The notes beneath the pieces are model-generated. The model saw only the letters and a program-made list of their open reading frames with translations, was not told the DNA's origin and ran no database searches. DNA of 32,690 nt from Pseudomonadota bacterium (GTDB lineage Bacteria; Pseudomonadota; Alphaproteobacteria; Paracaedibacterales; CAITNM01). The stretch lies in the NCBI GenBank assembly GCA_018062345.1, contig JAGOSL010000013.1, positions 1 to 32,690 on the forward strand, read 5' to 3'. Made by a program: the position numbers and the translations under genes. Below are positions 19,044 to 27,002 of this stretch, in pieces. How positions within the stretch are numbered: the first letter of the stretch is position 1; each line of letters opens with the position of its first letter.

Positions 19044-20112
19044 TGAAGCACCAGATAAAGAGCAAAAAACACTCGACCCAAGTGCCAAGCGCTACGAAGA
19101 CGCCTATAAAAAGGGACAAGCCCCTATTTCAAAGGATTTTAACAATTTTGCTTTTTTGGTTGCTTGCTTGGGCATACTTGCTTGGGTTTTGCCCTGGAGC
19201 CTTCGCCGTGTTTTGGATTTTTTAGCAACATTTATTAGTATGTCCTGTGAATTACACGTGGACACACCGAGCAAATTAGGATTTATATTCAAAAATACTT
19301 TGTTAAAGTTGGCGGGAGCTCTTTGGGCTCCATTTTTAGCGCTTATGCTAGCTGCTATCGTTGTGGGAGTGGGGCAGAGCTATAAAGCAATTTCGTCACA
19401 ACTTATTGTTCCAAAAATGTCTAACCTTTCATTGGCAAAGGGATTCAAACGCATATTTAGCATGCAATCGGTAGTAGAAACCATAAAATCAACAATTAAA
19501 CTAATTTTTTTAGCCTTGCTGTTCTATTTCATATTCGAAGATCATGCTACCAGATTAACTGTTTGGCTTTGGGCTAGCCCTGTCGAATACTTAGAAACTC
19601 TTAATCAGCTTGTCGTGAAGTATCTGGCCATTATTTTAGTTGCCTATGCATTCGTAAGTGGTTTTGATTTCTGGTATCAGCGTCATGTGTTTAAAGAAAA
19701 TCTAAAAATGACGGTCCAAGAACAAAAAGATGAATATAAAGAACAAGAAGGTGATCCTAAGATCCGCTCACGCATTCGCGAAGCTCAGCGCGAACGTTCA
19801 CGCAACAGAATGCTGGGTAATATTCCTCAAGCAACTGTTGTTGTAACGAACCCAACACACTTTTCTGTAGCGCTACAATGGGAAGAAAATAGTATGGGCG
19901 CACCTGTTGTTGTTGCTAAAGGGGCAGATGTCTTAGCTTTCAAGATTCGTGAAATTGCAAAAGAGCACAAAATACCTGTTATTGAAAATGCCCCTGTGGC
20001 ACGATCTTTGTACGACAGCGTTAACCTAGATCAGCAAATTCCGCCTGAATATTATAAGGTTGTTGCTGAAGTTATACGCGCAGCCATGAAGATCCGCAGC
20101 CATCAATTTTAG
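19036..20112 (+). CDS. flhB: Flagellar export switch protein FlhB
   Basis: Inner-membrane protein that controls the change from rod/hook to filament export by self-cleavage. The 358-residue protein has a cytoplasmic start containing the typical K-x-x-DPSAKRYEDAYKKGQ region, four hydrophobic segments (about 35-215), a charged linker and the autocleavage site Asn272-Pro-Thr-His275. The site is intact, so the protein should mature normally. Last gene of the fliQ-fliR-flhB unit. The 170 bases after it contain a TGTTGTA/TACAACA repeat but no T-run terminator. Confidence 0.96.
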   Translation: MSDEAPDKEQKTLDPSAKRYEDAYKKGQAPISKDFNNFAFLVACLGILAWVLPWSLRRVLDFLATFISMSCELHVDTPSKLGFIFKNTLLKLAGALWAPFLALMLAAIVVGVGQSYKAISSQLIVPKMSNLSLAKGFKRIFSMQSVVETIKSTIKLIFLALLFYFIFEDHATRLTVWLWASPVEYLETLNQLVVKYLAIILVAYAFVSGFDFWYQRHVFKENLKMTVQEQKDEYKEQEGDPKIRSRIREAQRERSRNRMLGNIPQATVVVTNPTHFSVALQWEENSMGAPVVVAKGADVLAFKIREIAKEHKIPVIENAPVARSLYDSVNLDQQIPPEYYKVVAEVIRAAMKIRSHQF

Positions 20113-20286
20113 GGATAAAGATTTAGGATTTGTTGTAACAATAAACGTCACGAAAATACAACAGCACAAAACAAAAATTTAGCTATAATTTTAATTACTC
20201 TGGTCTTGTGAAGACTATGCGGTAAGATTATCACCATAGGGTACAGTATGCGAAGACTGTAAATTTTAACATGGAGTTTTTAAATT

Positions 20287-20787
20287 ATGAAAGAATTATT
20301 AAAATTATTGACTGTTGCACTTGTTGTTTCAACTGCTTATGCAGAAGAAGCTAAGGCTGAAGTGGAAGCAGAAGCAAAAACTGAAGTAACAGATACTGAG
20401 CATAAAGATGTAGCAGCTGCTCCTAAAGCTGAAGCAACACATGAAGTTGCTGCAGCACATGTTGAGCATGTAAATCGTAAAAAGGCAAATGGCCTAACAA
20501 AGAACTTGAACAAAATGATGATGCCATACTCAGGACCAATGGCAAGCATTCCAGCACCTGCTTGCTGCGACAAAGCAATGCACAAGGACACTGCTCATCA
20601 CCACAAAGCAATGCCTGCTGCTCACGCACACAAAACGGCACACCATGATCATAAAATGGAAGCAAAAGCTGATCATGTAAAAACTGAGGAAAAAAAAGAA
20701 GAAAAGAAAACTGTTGAAACAGCACAAGAAACTGCTGGAGAAGCAGTAGCAACTGTTGAAGCAGAAAAAACTGCAGTTCAACAATAA
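20287..20787 (+). CDS. Secreted His-, Ala- and Glu-rich protein, unknown function
   Basis: Not recognised. A 166-residue protein with a clear signal peptide (basic start, hydrophobic core LLKLLTVALVV, likely cleavage after Ala19 in AYA). The mature part is low-complexity: Glu/Ala/Lys-rich from 20 to 60, a Met/Pro turn (77-92), Cys93-Cys94, a His-rich block with ten His from 99 to 130, then a Lys/Glu-rich helical tail. Fourteen His and a Cys pair suggest binding of a metal such as nickel, copper or zinc, but no family supports it. The ribosome site is GGAG about 10 bases before the ATG. It is followed by its own terminator and so seems to be a single-gene unit. Confidence 0.75.
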   Translation: MKELLKLLTVALVVSTAYAEEAKAEVEAEAKTEVTDTEHKDVAAAPKAEATHEVAAAHVEHVNRKKANGLTKNLNKMMMPYSGPMASIPAPACCDKAMHKDTAHHHKAMPAAHAHKTAHHDHKMEAKADHVKTEEKKEEKKTVETAQETAGEAVATVEAEKTAVQQ

Positions 20788-20800
20788 ACTTTTTACAATC

Positions 20801-20831
20801 AAAGGAAGGGGGCATAAGCCTCCTTTTTTTA
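20801..20831 (+). terminator. Rho-independent terminator after the His-rich protein gene
   Basis: GGGGGC (20808-20813) and GCCTCC (20817-20822) form a 6-bp stem with one G-T pair around ATAA, flanked by A-rich bases on the left, and are followed by a run of Ts up to 20830. It lies 14 bases after the stop codon, and its T-run ends directly before the ATG of the next gene. Confidence 0.75.
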
Positions 20832-20832
20832 T

Positions 20833-21747
20833 ATGAATTTTCTTCAACAGTATGTCCAACAGCAATTAGGATGGTCACCCCAGTCTATTAAAACTGCTTA
20901 TGCAGAACTTCAGCAAGAATATAGGACTAGAGAACGAATTGGATACAAAAATTTAGAACAAATTCAGGCTTATGTTTTTACCAGGTTTCCTGGGACATAT
21001 CAGGTATGCTTGAGCCTTATTGAGCAACATTTAAAGGATGTTGATATTTGTTCGGTGCTAGATTGGGGCTGCGGCGTGGGAACAGCGTCTCTTGCGCTAA
21101 GTAAATATTTCCAAAATTTAGAATGCTTTTTGGTGGAACAAGATCACCAAGCCAAAAGTTATGCTGAGCAATTTATAAGGCACTTTCATCCCAATAATAC
21201 TATCAATTTTGATCAACCCTCAAAAAATATTGATTTAAGTATTTTTAGCTATTCCTTAGGTGAAGTTTCAAATTGGCAAAAAGTTTTAGATGATGTCTGG
21301 AACAAAACAAATTATTTGCTAATCGTAGAGCCAGGAACATCTGCTCACTATGAGCGATTATTGAAAATTAGAGATTATATGCTCACAAAAGGCGCCTATC
21401 TTTTGGCACCCTGCTATCATAACAATAGATGCCCATTAGACAATAATGACTGGTGTCATTTTTCTGTTAATGTTCCTCGCTCAAAAGAGCACCGCATGCT
21501 TAAAAGCGGAAAACGCGGTTTTGAGCAAGAAGCTTACAGCTATATGTTTTTTTCAAAAACACCAAGAAAATCTAAGGACTTTGGGCGAATAGTGGCAAAA
21601 CCTCGCTTTCATAAAGGACATATAGATTTGAAAATTTGCACCCAAGATGGAAGAATTCAAAACTCTACAGTTAGTCGTAGCTGTGAACATTACAAGTTTT
21701 TGAAAAAATGTGATTGGGGAGACGCAATTAAGAATGAATTGCTTTAG
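20833..21747 (+). CDS. Rsm22/METTL17-family ribosomal small-subunit assembly protein
   Basis: The 304-residue protein has a methyltransferase-like fold with motif I VLDWGCGVGTAS at 75-86 and a C-terminal part with four spaced cysteines: Cys194 (APCYH), Cys200 (RCP), Cys208 (WCHF) and Cys269 (LKIC). This is the pattern of Rsm22/METTL17, mitochondrial proteins of alphaproteobacterial ancestry that assist small-subunit assembly and hold a 4Fe-4S cluster. The near-end WGD (295-297) is also typical. The function in bacteria is mostly inferred. The ATG at 20833 follows the terminator T-run with no ribosome site in reach, so it may be leaderless or start differently. The last 20 bases overlap the end of lpd on the other strand. 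Confidence 0.88.
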   Translation: MNFLQQYVQQQLGWSPQSIKTAYAELQQEYRTRERIGYKNLEQIQAYVFTRFPGTYQVCLSLIEQHLKDVDICSVLDWGCGVGTASLALSKYFQNLECFLVEQDHQAKSYAEQFIRHFHPNNTINFDQPSKNIDLSIFSYSLGEVSNWQKVLDDVWNKTNYLLIVEPGTSAHYERLLKIRDYMLTKGAYLLAPCYHNNRCPLDNNDWCHFSVNVPRSKEHRMLKSGKRGFEQEAYSYMFFSKTPRKSKDFGRIVAKPRFHKGHIDLKICTQDGRIQNSTVSRSCEHYKFLKKCDWGDAIKNELL

Positions 21748-23107
21748 AAAATCCAGCCCATGCGGCCTCTTTAACTGCTTCACTATAGGTTGGGTGCGCA
21801 TGACACGTTCGCGCAATATCTTCAACAGTTGCGCGAAAGCTCATAGCTTGCACTATTTGAGCGATCATTGTGCCTGCGTAACTACCAATAATATGAGCAC
21901 CTAAGACAAGACCTGTTTCCTGATGACTAAGCAACTTCACAAACCCCTCAGTTTCATAAGTCACCTTCGCACGACTGTTAGCAGAAAAGGGGAATTTACT
22001 AGACTTATAAGGAATATTTGCAGCTTGCAACTGGGATTCTGTGAAGCCAACACTTGCAACTTCGGGTTGCGTATAGACAACAGCTGGAATGACATTGTAA
22101 TCGACGTGGGATTTTAGACCAAAGATATACTCAGCAACTGCGATTCCTTCTTCTTCTGCTTTGTGCGCTAGCATAGGCCCATCTATTACGTCCCCAATTG
22201 CGTATACATTAGGGACTGCAGTCTCAAAATATTCATTTACTTTAATGCACCCTTGCTGTGTTGTTCTAATTCCGATTTTTTCAAGATTGAGACCTGAAGT
22301 GTTCGGAATACGCCCAACTGAGACTAGAACTTTTTCCACCTTAATGGTTTCTTGGCTACCGTTCTTTTCAAAAGTCAGCTCAGCCAGGGATTTTTCATTT
22401 TTAAAAGCTTTAATTTTTGCACCCAGGTGAAAAACAAAGCCCTGCTTTTCAAGAGCAACACGTAGCGCATGGCTTAAATCTGGATCAAGCCCAGGTATTA
22501 TATTGTCTAAAGCCTCGATGACATGGACTTTTGATCCCAATCTATTCCAGATAGATCCTAGCTCTAAACCAATATACCCTCCACCAATGATAGCAATAGT
22601 TTTTGGCACACTATTAAGATTCAAAGCACCAGCTGAAGATAAAACCACTGATTCATCTATTTGAATATTTGAAAGCGTTCTAGGAATAGAGCCAGTTGCG
22701 ATAATAATTGCATCTGCGTTTAACACGCTATCATTAGTTTTAACTTGGTTTTTTCCAATTAGTTGTGCTGTCGAATTAATAAAATTAACATTATTTTTCT
22801 TAAATAAAAATTCGATCCCCTGCCCAAGATCATCTAAAATCTGTTTCTTCTGAGTTTGTAGTTTTTCAATATTTATATCTAGCTGCTTAAGAGAAATACC
22901 AAGCTTTTCAAAGTGGTGATTAGCTTTGTAGTACTGATAGGATGCATGCAAGAGATTCTTGGAAGGAATGCAACCCACGTTTAAACATGTTCCTCCGGGC
23001 CGATCTGCTTGATCAACAATAGTCACGTCTGCCCCAAGTTGGGCCGCACGAATGGCGCACACATATCCACCTGGACCAGCGCCAATAATAACGATTCTCT
23101 TTGCCAT
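21728..23107 (-). CDS. lpd: Dihydrolipoamide dehydrogenase (E3)
   Basis: FAD-dependent E3 subunit that reoxidises lipoamide in pyruvate and 2-oxoglutarate dehydrogenases. With the ATG at 23107 the protein is 459 residues, normal for the family. It has the FAD dinucleotide fold GAGPGGY (9-15), the redox disulfide Cys41-LNVG-Cys46, an NAD fold with GGGYIGLE, the second FAD motif YAIGD and the C-terminal catalytic HAHPTYSE. It begins 13 bases after rlmB on the same strand. Longer in-frame starts upstream lack family support. No dehydrogenase or lipoyl-transferase gene is adjacent. Confidence 0.96.
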   Translation of the reverse strand: MAKRIVIIGAGPGGYVCAIRAAQLGADVTIVDQADRPGGTCLNVGCIPSKNLLHASYQYYKANHHFEKLGISLKQLDINIEKLQTQKKQILDDLGQGIEFLFKKNNVNFINSTAQLIGKNQVKTNDSVLNADAIIIATGSIPRTLSNIQIDESVVLSSAGALNLNSVPKTIAIIGGGYIGLELGSIWNRLGSKVHVIEALDNIIPGLDPDLSHALRVALEKQGFVFHLGAKIKAFKNEKSLAELTFEKNGSQETIKVEKVLVSVGRIPNTSGLNLEKIGIRTTQQGCIKVNEYFETAVPNVYAIGDVIDGPMLAHKAEEEGIAVAEYIFGLKSHVDYNVIPAVVYTQPEVASVGFTESQLQAANIPYKSSKFPFSANSRAKVTYETEGFVKLLSHQETGLVLGAHIIGSYAGTMIAQIVQAMSFRATVEDIARTCHAHPTYSEAVKEAAWAGFSKAIHS

Positions 23108-23120
23108 ATAATAATACTTC

Positions 23121-23828
23121 TCAAGGAGTTTGCTGTTTAAAGGCCTCATACAACGCAACTGCAGCAGCATTTGAAACATTCAACGTTTGAAAGTTTTTTG
23201 ACGTTGGCAGCTGAAGAGTTGCGTCACAATTTTTCATTGTTAGGGAACGCATGCCGTCTCCTTCATTACCGAAAATTAAAGCAGTTTTTTTAGCAAAAGA
23301 AAAATTCTGCAAAGTTTCTTGGGAGTGCTCAGAAAATCCATACACCCAAAAACCGTATTCTTTTAATTCAGCTATGCAAGAAGCTAGGTTTTTTACTTCT
23401 ATGCGCGGCACTATTTCTAATGCCCCCGATGCAGACTTTGCCAACACACCAGATTCTGGGGCGCTATTGCGTTCTGTGGTAATAATTCCTGTCACGCCAA
23501 AAACGGCACAAGATCTCCAAATTGCACCAACGTTATGAGGGTCAGTAATTTGATCAAGAAGAGCAATTAACATTGGAGCGTCTGGCTTAAGCATTGAAAT
23601 ATCTTCAGGAATCAATTCATGCACACACATTGCAATTCCTTGATGGACAGATTCTTTTCCTGCTTTTTGCTCAATCACTTTTGCATCAACAATTTCTAAA
23701 GGAATTTTTTGCGTTAACTGCAATTTCTTAGGATCTTGTCGTTTATCTAAGAGAATTTTTTCAATTTTTCTTACTGGGTTGTTAATAGCAGCTTGGCATG
23801 CATGCCAACCATAAATCCAATAGGTCAT
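23121..23828 (-). CDS. rlmB: 23S rRNA (guanosine-2'-O)-methyltransferase RlmB (TrmH family)
   Basis: SPOUT-class enzyme that methylates a guanosine ribose in 23S rRNA. With the ATG at 23828 the protein is 235 residues: an N-terminal substrate-binding part (WIYGWHACQAAINNP) and the knotted domain with DPHNVGAIWRSC, FGNEGDGMR and LNVSNAAAVALYE. These are the three SpoU motifs. The ATG overlaps the rnhB stop in ATGA, so translation is probably coupled and this start is preferred over a longer in-frame one. Other TrmH-family members act on tRNA, but the Trp-Ile-Tyr-Gly start and length favour RlmB. Confidence 0.92.
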   Translation of the reverse strand: MTYWIYGWHACQAAINNPVRKIEKILLDKRQDPKKLQLTQKIPLEIVDAKVIEQKAGKESVHQGIAMCVHELIPEDISMLKPDAPMLIALLDQITDPHNVGAIWRSCAVFGVTGIITTERNSAPESGVLAKSASGALEIVPRIEVKNLASCIAELKEYGFWVYGFSEHSQETLQNFSFAKKTALIFGNEGDGMRSLTMKNCDATLQLPTSKNFQTLNVSNAAAVALYEAFKQQTP

Positions 23829-24442
23829 GCAACTTCCCTCAACATAGCTCGGATGGGCGCAAAACTTCTGCGATGATGAGGCGTCAATCCGTATTTTCTT
23901 AAAGCATCTTGATGTAGAGCCGTTCCATAACCAGCATTCTTTGACCAATGATACATAGGATAATCTTCAGCAAGATCACCCATGATTCTATCGCGCGTAA
24001 CTTTTGCAATAATAGAAGCTGCTGCAATGCTTAAAGACTTGCTATCTCCTTTTGTGATCATGGTAAAGGGGATATCAATGGAAGGTTTTCTAATTCCATC
24101 TATCAGCAAATGCTCAGGCCGAATAGGCAGATTATCAACCGCTCTCTCCATAGCTAGTCTTGTAGCGCAAGCAATATTAAGCTGATCAATTTCTTCAACA
24201 GAAACTGAGCCTATTCCATAAACAAGCGATGATGATTTAGTTAGTAATTCGAAAGATTCCTCACGCTTTTGAGCAGTTAATTTTTTTGAATCATTCACGT
24301 TGTTCCAGAAAGCTTGATCATATTCAAAAAATACAACAGCACAAGCCAAAACAGGGCCAGCCCATGGGCCACACCCCACTTCATCAACCCCTGCTACCTT
24401 TTTATGAATAAAGTTTTTCTCAAAAGAAAAATCAGGCATCAT
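23825..24442 (-). CDS. rnhB: Ribonuclease HII
   Basis: Cuts the RNA strand of RNA-DNA hybrids and removes single ribonucleotides from DNA. The 205-residue protein has the active-site motif GVDEVGCGPWAGPV with Asp20 and Glu21, the central LLIDG Asp and SIAAASIIAKVTRDRIM. I chose the ATG at 24442 because AGGA lies 8 bases upstream; the longer frame starting at 24514 would sit deep inside the antiporter gene. It overlaps the antiporter by 11 bases and rlmB by 4. Confidence 0.95.
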   Translation of the reverse strand: MMPDFSFEKNFIHKKVAGVDEVGCGPWAGPVLACAVVFFEYDQAFWNNVNDSKKLTAQKREESFELLTKSSSLVYGIGSVSVEEIDQLNIACATRLAMERAVDNLPIRPEHLLIDGIRKPSIDIPFTMITKGDSKSLSIAAASIIAKVTRDRIMGDLAEDYPMYHWSKNAGYGTALHQDALRKYGLTPHHRRSFAPIRAMLREVA

Positions 24443-25736
24443 CGCTCGAATCCTTCGATCCTCTAATCTCTTTTTCTTCTTCTCTCCATTCCTTGGCGGC
24501 TCTTTTCCATACATGCCTTAGGAAGTGACTTCCTGGCATGCTAATCCAGGCAACCACATCTCGCATTGATATGCGCGATTCGTCTGTAATATTTTTTAAA
24601 TGTCTGGCTAGTGTCATCCATATGGGACTAAACAACAATGAAAGTGCCGTTAAAGATAAAATGAGTTTTTCTCCGAACTCGTCAATAATTTTAGATTCGT
24701 GAGCAACGGAAGCCATAAGAAAAGCAAATTCGCCGATTTGAGCAAGAACAACACCAACAAAAAAGGCTTCAGACCAAGGAATTTGCAAAAAGCGCAGAAT
24801 GCCTATGTTAATAGCTGTTTTCCCTACAGTTATTAGCAGCAGCAATAAAACAAAGGTACCTAAGTGAAGGTAAATGAATCCAACATCCATTAATATTCCT
24901 ACGGATAAGAAAAACACCATAATTAGGGTGCTTTGAATTGGCTTAATAGTATCTAGCACTGCACTACGCTCATGAGTGTTACCAATTGTAAGCCCAGCTA
25001 GAAAAGCACCGTAAGCAGCTGATAAGCCAATCAGACCAGAAATTGCAGCTGCCGCAAAACAAAAAGCTAAGCTTACCAAAGGCAAAAGATCCTTTTGGCG
25101 AATTACATCGGCTAAAAACCCGATACGCACTCGTTGCTTTTGACTTAAATAATAAATAAGCCCGACAATTATACCGATAGCGAGGGTGAGCTTTGCCAAA
25201 AGCCCTATAACCGACAAATCGCTATGGTAGTTGCGTAAAATCAAAATCATTGGAACGATAGCAAAATCTTGTGCTATCAAAATACCAATACTTAACTGAC
25301 CAATTTCAGAATTGACTTCACCCATTGTATCTAACATTTTCACAGCAACTGCCGTCGAGGAGATTGCTGTAATGAACCCTAAAAGAATAGGCATACCACT
25401 ACCCCAACCAAGAAAATAAGAGACAACCCAGGTAACAGCAGTGCAAATAAATATTTGAAAAATAGTGGCAAGAGATGTTACTAACCAAACTTTCTTAAAA
25501 GTGCGCAAATTAAGCTCAATGCCTATAACAAAAAGTAACAGCAAAACGCCCATTTCTGCCAGAATACTAACTTGATCACGGGACTCAACAAAAGCAAGGC
25601 CAGAAGGCCCCAAAATCAGACCAGCGATGATGTAGCCCAAAATAGGCGGCTGTTTCAAACGAGTCATACCTAACCCAAATACCAAAGCGATTAATATCAC
25701 TAGGGCTATGTTGGTTATGCTGAACTCATCATGCAT
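24432..25736 (-). CDS. CPA2-family cation:proton antiporter (KefB-like membrane domain)
   Basis: A 434-residue inner-membrane transporter with about twelve hydrophobic segments. It carries landmarks of the CPA2 family: PPILGYIIAGLILGPSGL near 31-48, MGVLLLLFVIGIEL near 61-74 and QDFAIVPM in the middle. KefB/KefC proteins add a C-terminal TrkA-N NAD-binding domain of about 200 residues; this one ends after the membrane part with a short charged tail, so regulation by glutathione or nucleotides is not expected. The exchanged ion (K+ or Na+) is not clear. The ATG has an AAGGAG site 7 bases upstream. First gene of the antiporter–rnhB–rlmB–lpd group. Confidence 0.88.
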   Translation of the reverse strand: MHDEFSITNIALVILIALVFGLGMTRLKQPPILGYIIAGLILGPSGLAFVESRDQVSILAEMGVLLLLFVIGIELNLRTFKKVWLVTSLATIFQIFICTAVTWVVSYFLGWGSGMPILLGFITAISSTAVAVKMLDTMGEVNSEIGQLSIGILIAQDFAIVPMILILRNYHSDLSVIGLLAKLTLAIGIIVGLIYYLSQKQRVRIGFLADVIRQKDLLPLVSLAFCFAAAAISGLIGLSAAYGAFLAGLTIGNTHERSAVLDTIKPIQSTLIMVFFLSVGILMDVGFIYLHLGTFVLLLLLITVGKTAINIGILRFLQIPWSEAFFVGVVLAQIGEFAFLMASVAHESKIIDEFGEKLILSLTALSLLFSPIWMTLARHLKNITDESRISMRDVVAWISMPGSHFLRHVWKRAAKEWREEEKEIRGSKDSSDDA

Positions 25737-25928
25737 CGAAGATCTCCTTAATTTAATCTATAGAGTACCCAATTATCTTTGTAAAAAACAAGAAAAAGTC
25801 AGCAAATTTTAAAATAAAATGAATTTTCGAAATTGCAGTGCTATTTTGAGGTTTAAAAAATAACTTTGGTGAATTAATTCATTCATTTTAGCAACAATGT
25901 TAGTTTTAAAAATTATTCTTTTATTTGC

Positions 25929-25957
25929 TTGAGTTAATAATTTATCTTGATTATTCT
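25929..25957 (+). promoter_or_regulatory. Promoter for the peroxiredoxin gene
   Basis: TTGAGT (25929-25934), 17 bases and TATTCT (25952-25957) end 28 bases before the ATG. It lies in the 249-base AT-rich gap that divides this gene from the divergent antiporter. Confidence 0.4.
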
Positions 25958-25985
25958 GCGACTAGATTTTTCATGGGAAATAAAA

Positions 25986-26456
25986 ATGTTAACCATCGGC
26001 TCTCAAATTCCACAATTAATGGTCCAAGTAGTAATTTCTAATGAAAAAAAAGAAATTAGCACCAATGAACTATTCAGTGGGAAAATTATTTTATTCGGCT
26101 TACCAGGGGCTTTTACACCAACATGTTCACAGGTGCAGCTGCCAAGTTTTGCTGAAAAAGAAGAAGCTCTGCGTTCTGAGGGTTATGAAAAAATTATTTG
26201 CATGTCTGTTAATGATGCGTACGTGATGCAAGCCTGGAAAGAACAGGTTGCGCCAAGCGCTGATATTATAATGTTAGCAGATGGAAGTGCAACCCTTACT
26301 AAAGCGCTAGGGCTAGAGTTGGACCTAACGGAAAAGCATATGGGGCTTCGCTGCACAAGATTTCTTTTAGTTATTGAAAATAGTGTAGTTTCAAAAATAA
26401 ACATTGAAACAAATCCTGGGACCTGCGCAGTTAGCCACGCGAATTCATTACTGTAA
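25986..26456 (+). CDS. Peroxiredoxin, Prx5 type
   Basis: Thiol peroxidase that reduces hydrogen or organic peroxides. The 156-residue protein has the Prx5 signature PGAFTPTCS, with peroxidatic Cys47, then SFAEKEEAL and the conserved FSVND-like region (CMSVNDAYVMQAW). Other Cys residues are present, but no glutaredoxin domain is fused, so it probably takes electrons from glutathione or thioredoxin in trans. The ATG at 25986 has GGGA 7 bases upstream and starts at the family's usual MLTIGSQIP; a longer TTG start was rejected. It is followed by tRNA-Leu(GAG). Confidence 0.92.
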   Translation: MLTIGSQIPQLMVQVVISNEKKEISTNELFSGKIILFGLPGAFTPTCSQVQLPSFAEKEEALRSEGYEKIICMSVNDAYVMQAWKEQVAPSADIIMLADGSATLTKALGLELDLTEKHMGLRCTRFLLVIENSVVSKINIETNPGTCAVSHANSLL

Positions 26457-26468
26457 CGCAGACAATTC

Positions 26469-26497
26469 TTGCGGCAATGGATTAACTTTGCTATGTT
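26469..26497 (+). promoter_or_regulatory. Promoter for tRNA-Leu(GAG)
   Basis: TTGCGG (26469-26474), a 17-base spacer and TATGTT (26492-26497) end 9 bases before the tRNA 5' end, just after the peroxiredoxin stop. Confidence 0.6.
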
Positions 26498-26506
26498 TTC
26501 CTCACT

Positions 26507-26591
26507 GCGGTCGTGGTGGAATTGGTAGACACGCAGCGTTGAGGTCGCTGTGGAGCAATCCGTGGAAGTTCGAGTCTTCTCGACCGCACCA
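26507..26591 (+). tRNA. tRNA-Leu (anticodon GAG)
   Basis: An 85-base class II tRNA. Acceptor GCGGTCG pairs with CGACCGC, the anticodon stem CAGCG/CGCTG holds the loop TTGAGGT with anticodon GAG, a long variable arm follows, the T-loop is TCGAGTC-like, and the CCA is encoded at 26589-26591. It ends three bases before the convergent hfq stop. Confidence 0.97.
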
Positions 26592-26594
26592 ACA

Positions 26595-26915
26595 TTACAT
26601 ACCTTCTTCGTCGCTTTCTTCTTCAAAATCTTCATCGATCCCTGATTCTGCTGCGTTGGACGCATAACGGTCATCACGATCGTTATTATAATCAAGAATG
26701 CTAACGGGCCCATGTGGCATTAATGTTGAAATAGCATGTTTATAAATAAGCTGAGCATGCCCTTCTCGGCGTAATAAAATTGTATTGATATCAAACCATG
26801 TGATTGTTCCTTGGAGCTTTACTCCATTTACCAAAAAAACAGTAAGCGGTGTCTTGTTTTTTCTGATGTGATTTAAAAAAGCATCCTGAACATTAACTGA
26901 TTTTTCATGGGACAT
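26595..26915 (-). CDS. hfq: RNA chaperone Hfq
   Basis: Ring-shaped Sm-like protein that pairs small RNAs with mRNAs. With the ATG at 26915 the protein is 106 residues. The Sm core (about 7-72) has [32 protein letters not shown] and the Sm2 motif [10 protein letters not shown]. The C-terminal tail of about 30 residues is strongly acidic (Asp/Glu-rich), as in several bacteria whose tail speeds RNA release. The ribosome site is AAGGAG. It lies downstream of rph but has its own promoter. No hflX follows; the tRNA converges on it. Confidence 0.96.
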   Translation of the reverse strand: MSHEKSVNVQDAFLNHIRKNKTPLTVFLVNGVKLQGTITWFDINTILLRREGHAQLIYKHAISTLMPHGPVSILDYNNDRDDRYASNAAESGIDEDFEEESDEEGM

Positions 26916-26945
26916 TCTGTCTCTCCTTATTTTTTTATCTTTGTG

Positions 26946-26975
26946 ATTGTAATCCTTAGTGAAAACTTCTGGCAA
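26946..26975 (-). promoter_or_regulatory. Promoter for hfq
   Basis: On the minus strand, TTGCCA (26975-26970), 18 bases and TACAAT (26951-26946) lie in the 87-base rph-hfq gap, about 30 bases before the hfq ATG. Confidence 0.55.
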
Positions 26976-27002
26976 TGGCCTGCGGTTTTTTCTGGAAAAA
27001 AA

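Noticed and set aside
17993-20112. Injectisome (type III secretion) reading of fliQ-fliR-flhB
   Set aside because: Sequence features of FliR and FlhB look flagellar, and no secretin, needle or effector gene is present.
20133-20165. TGTTGTA/TACAACA inverted repeat after flhB, as terminator
   Set aside because: The loop is long (over 15 bases) and no T-run follows.
20423-20878. Leu/Gln/Phe-rich minus-strand frames antisense to the His-rich gene
   Set aside because: They mirror the repetitive codons of the plus-strand gene, which has a signal peptide, ribosome site and terminator.
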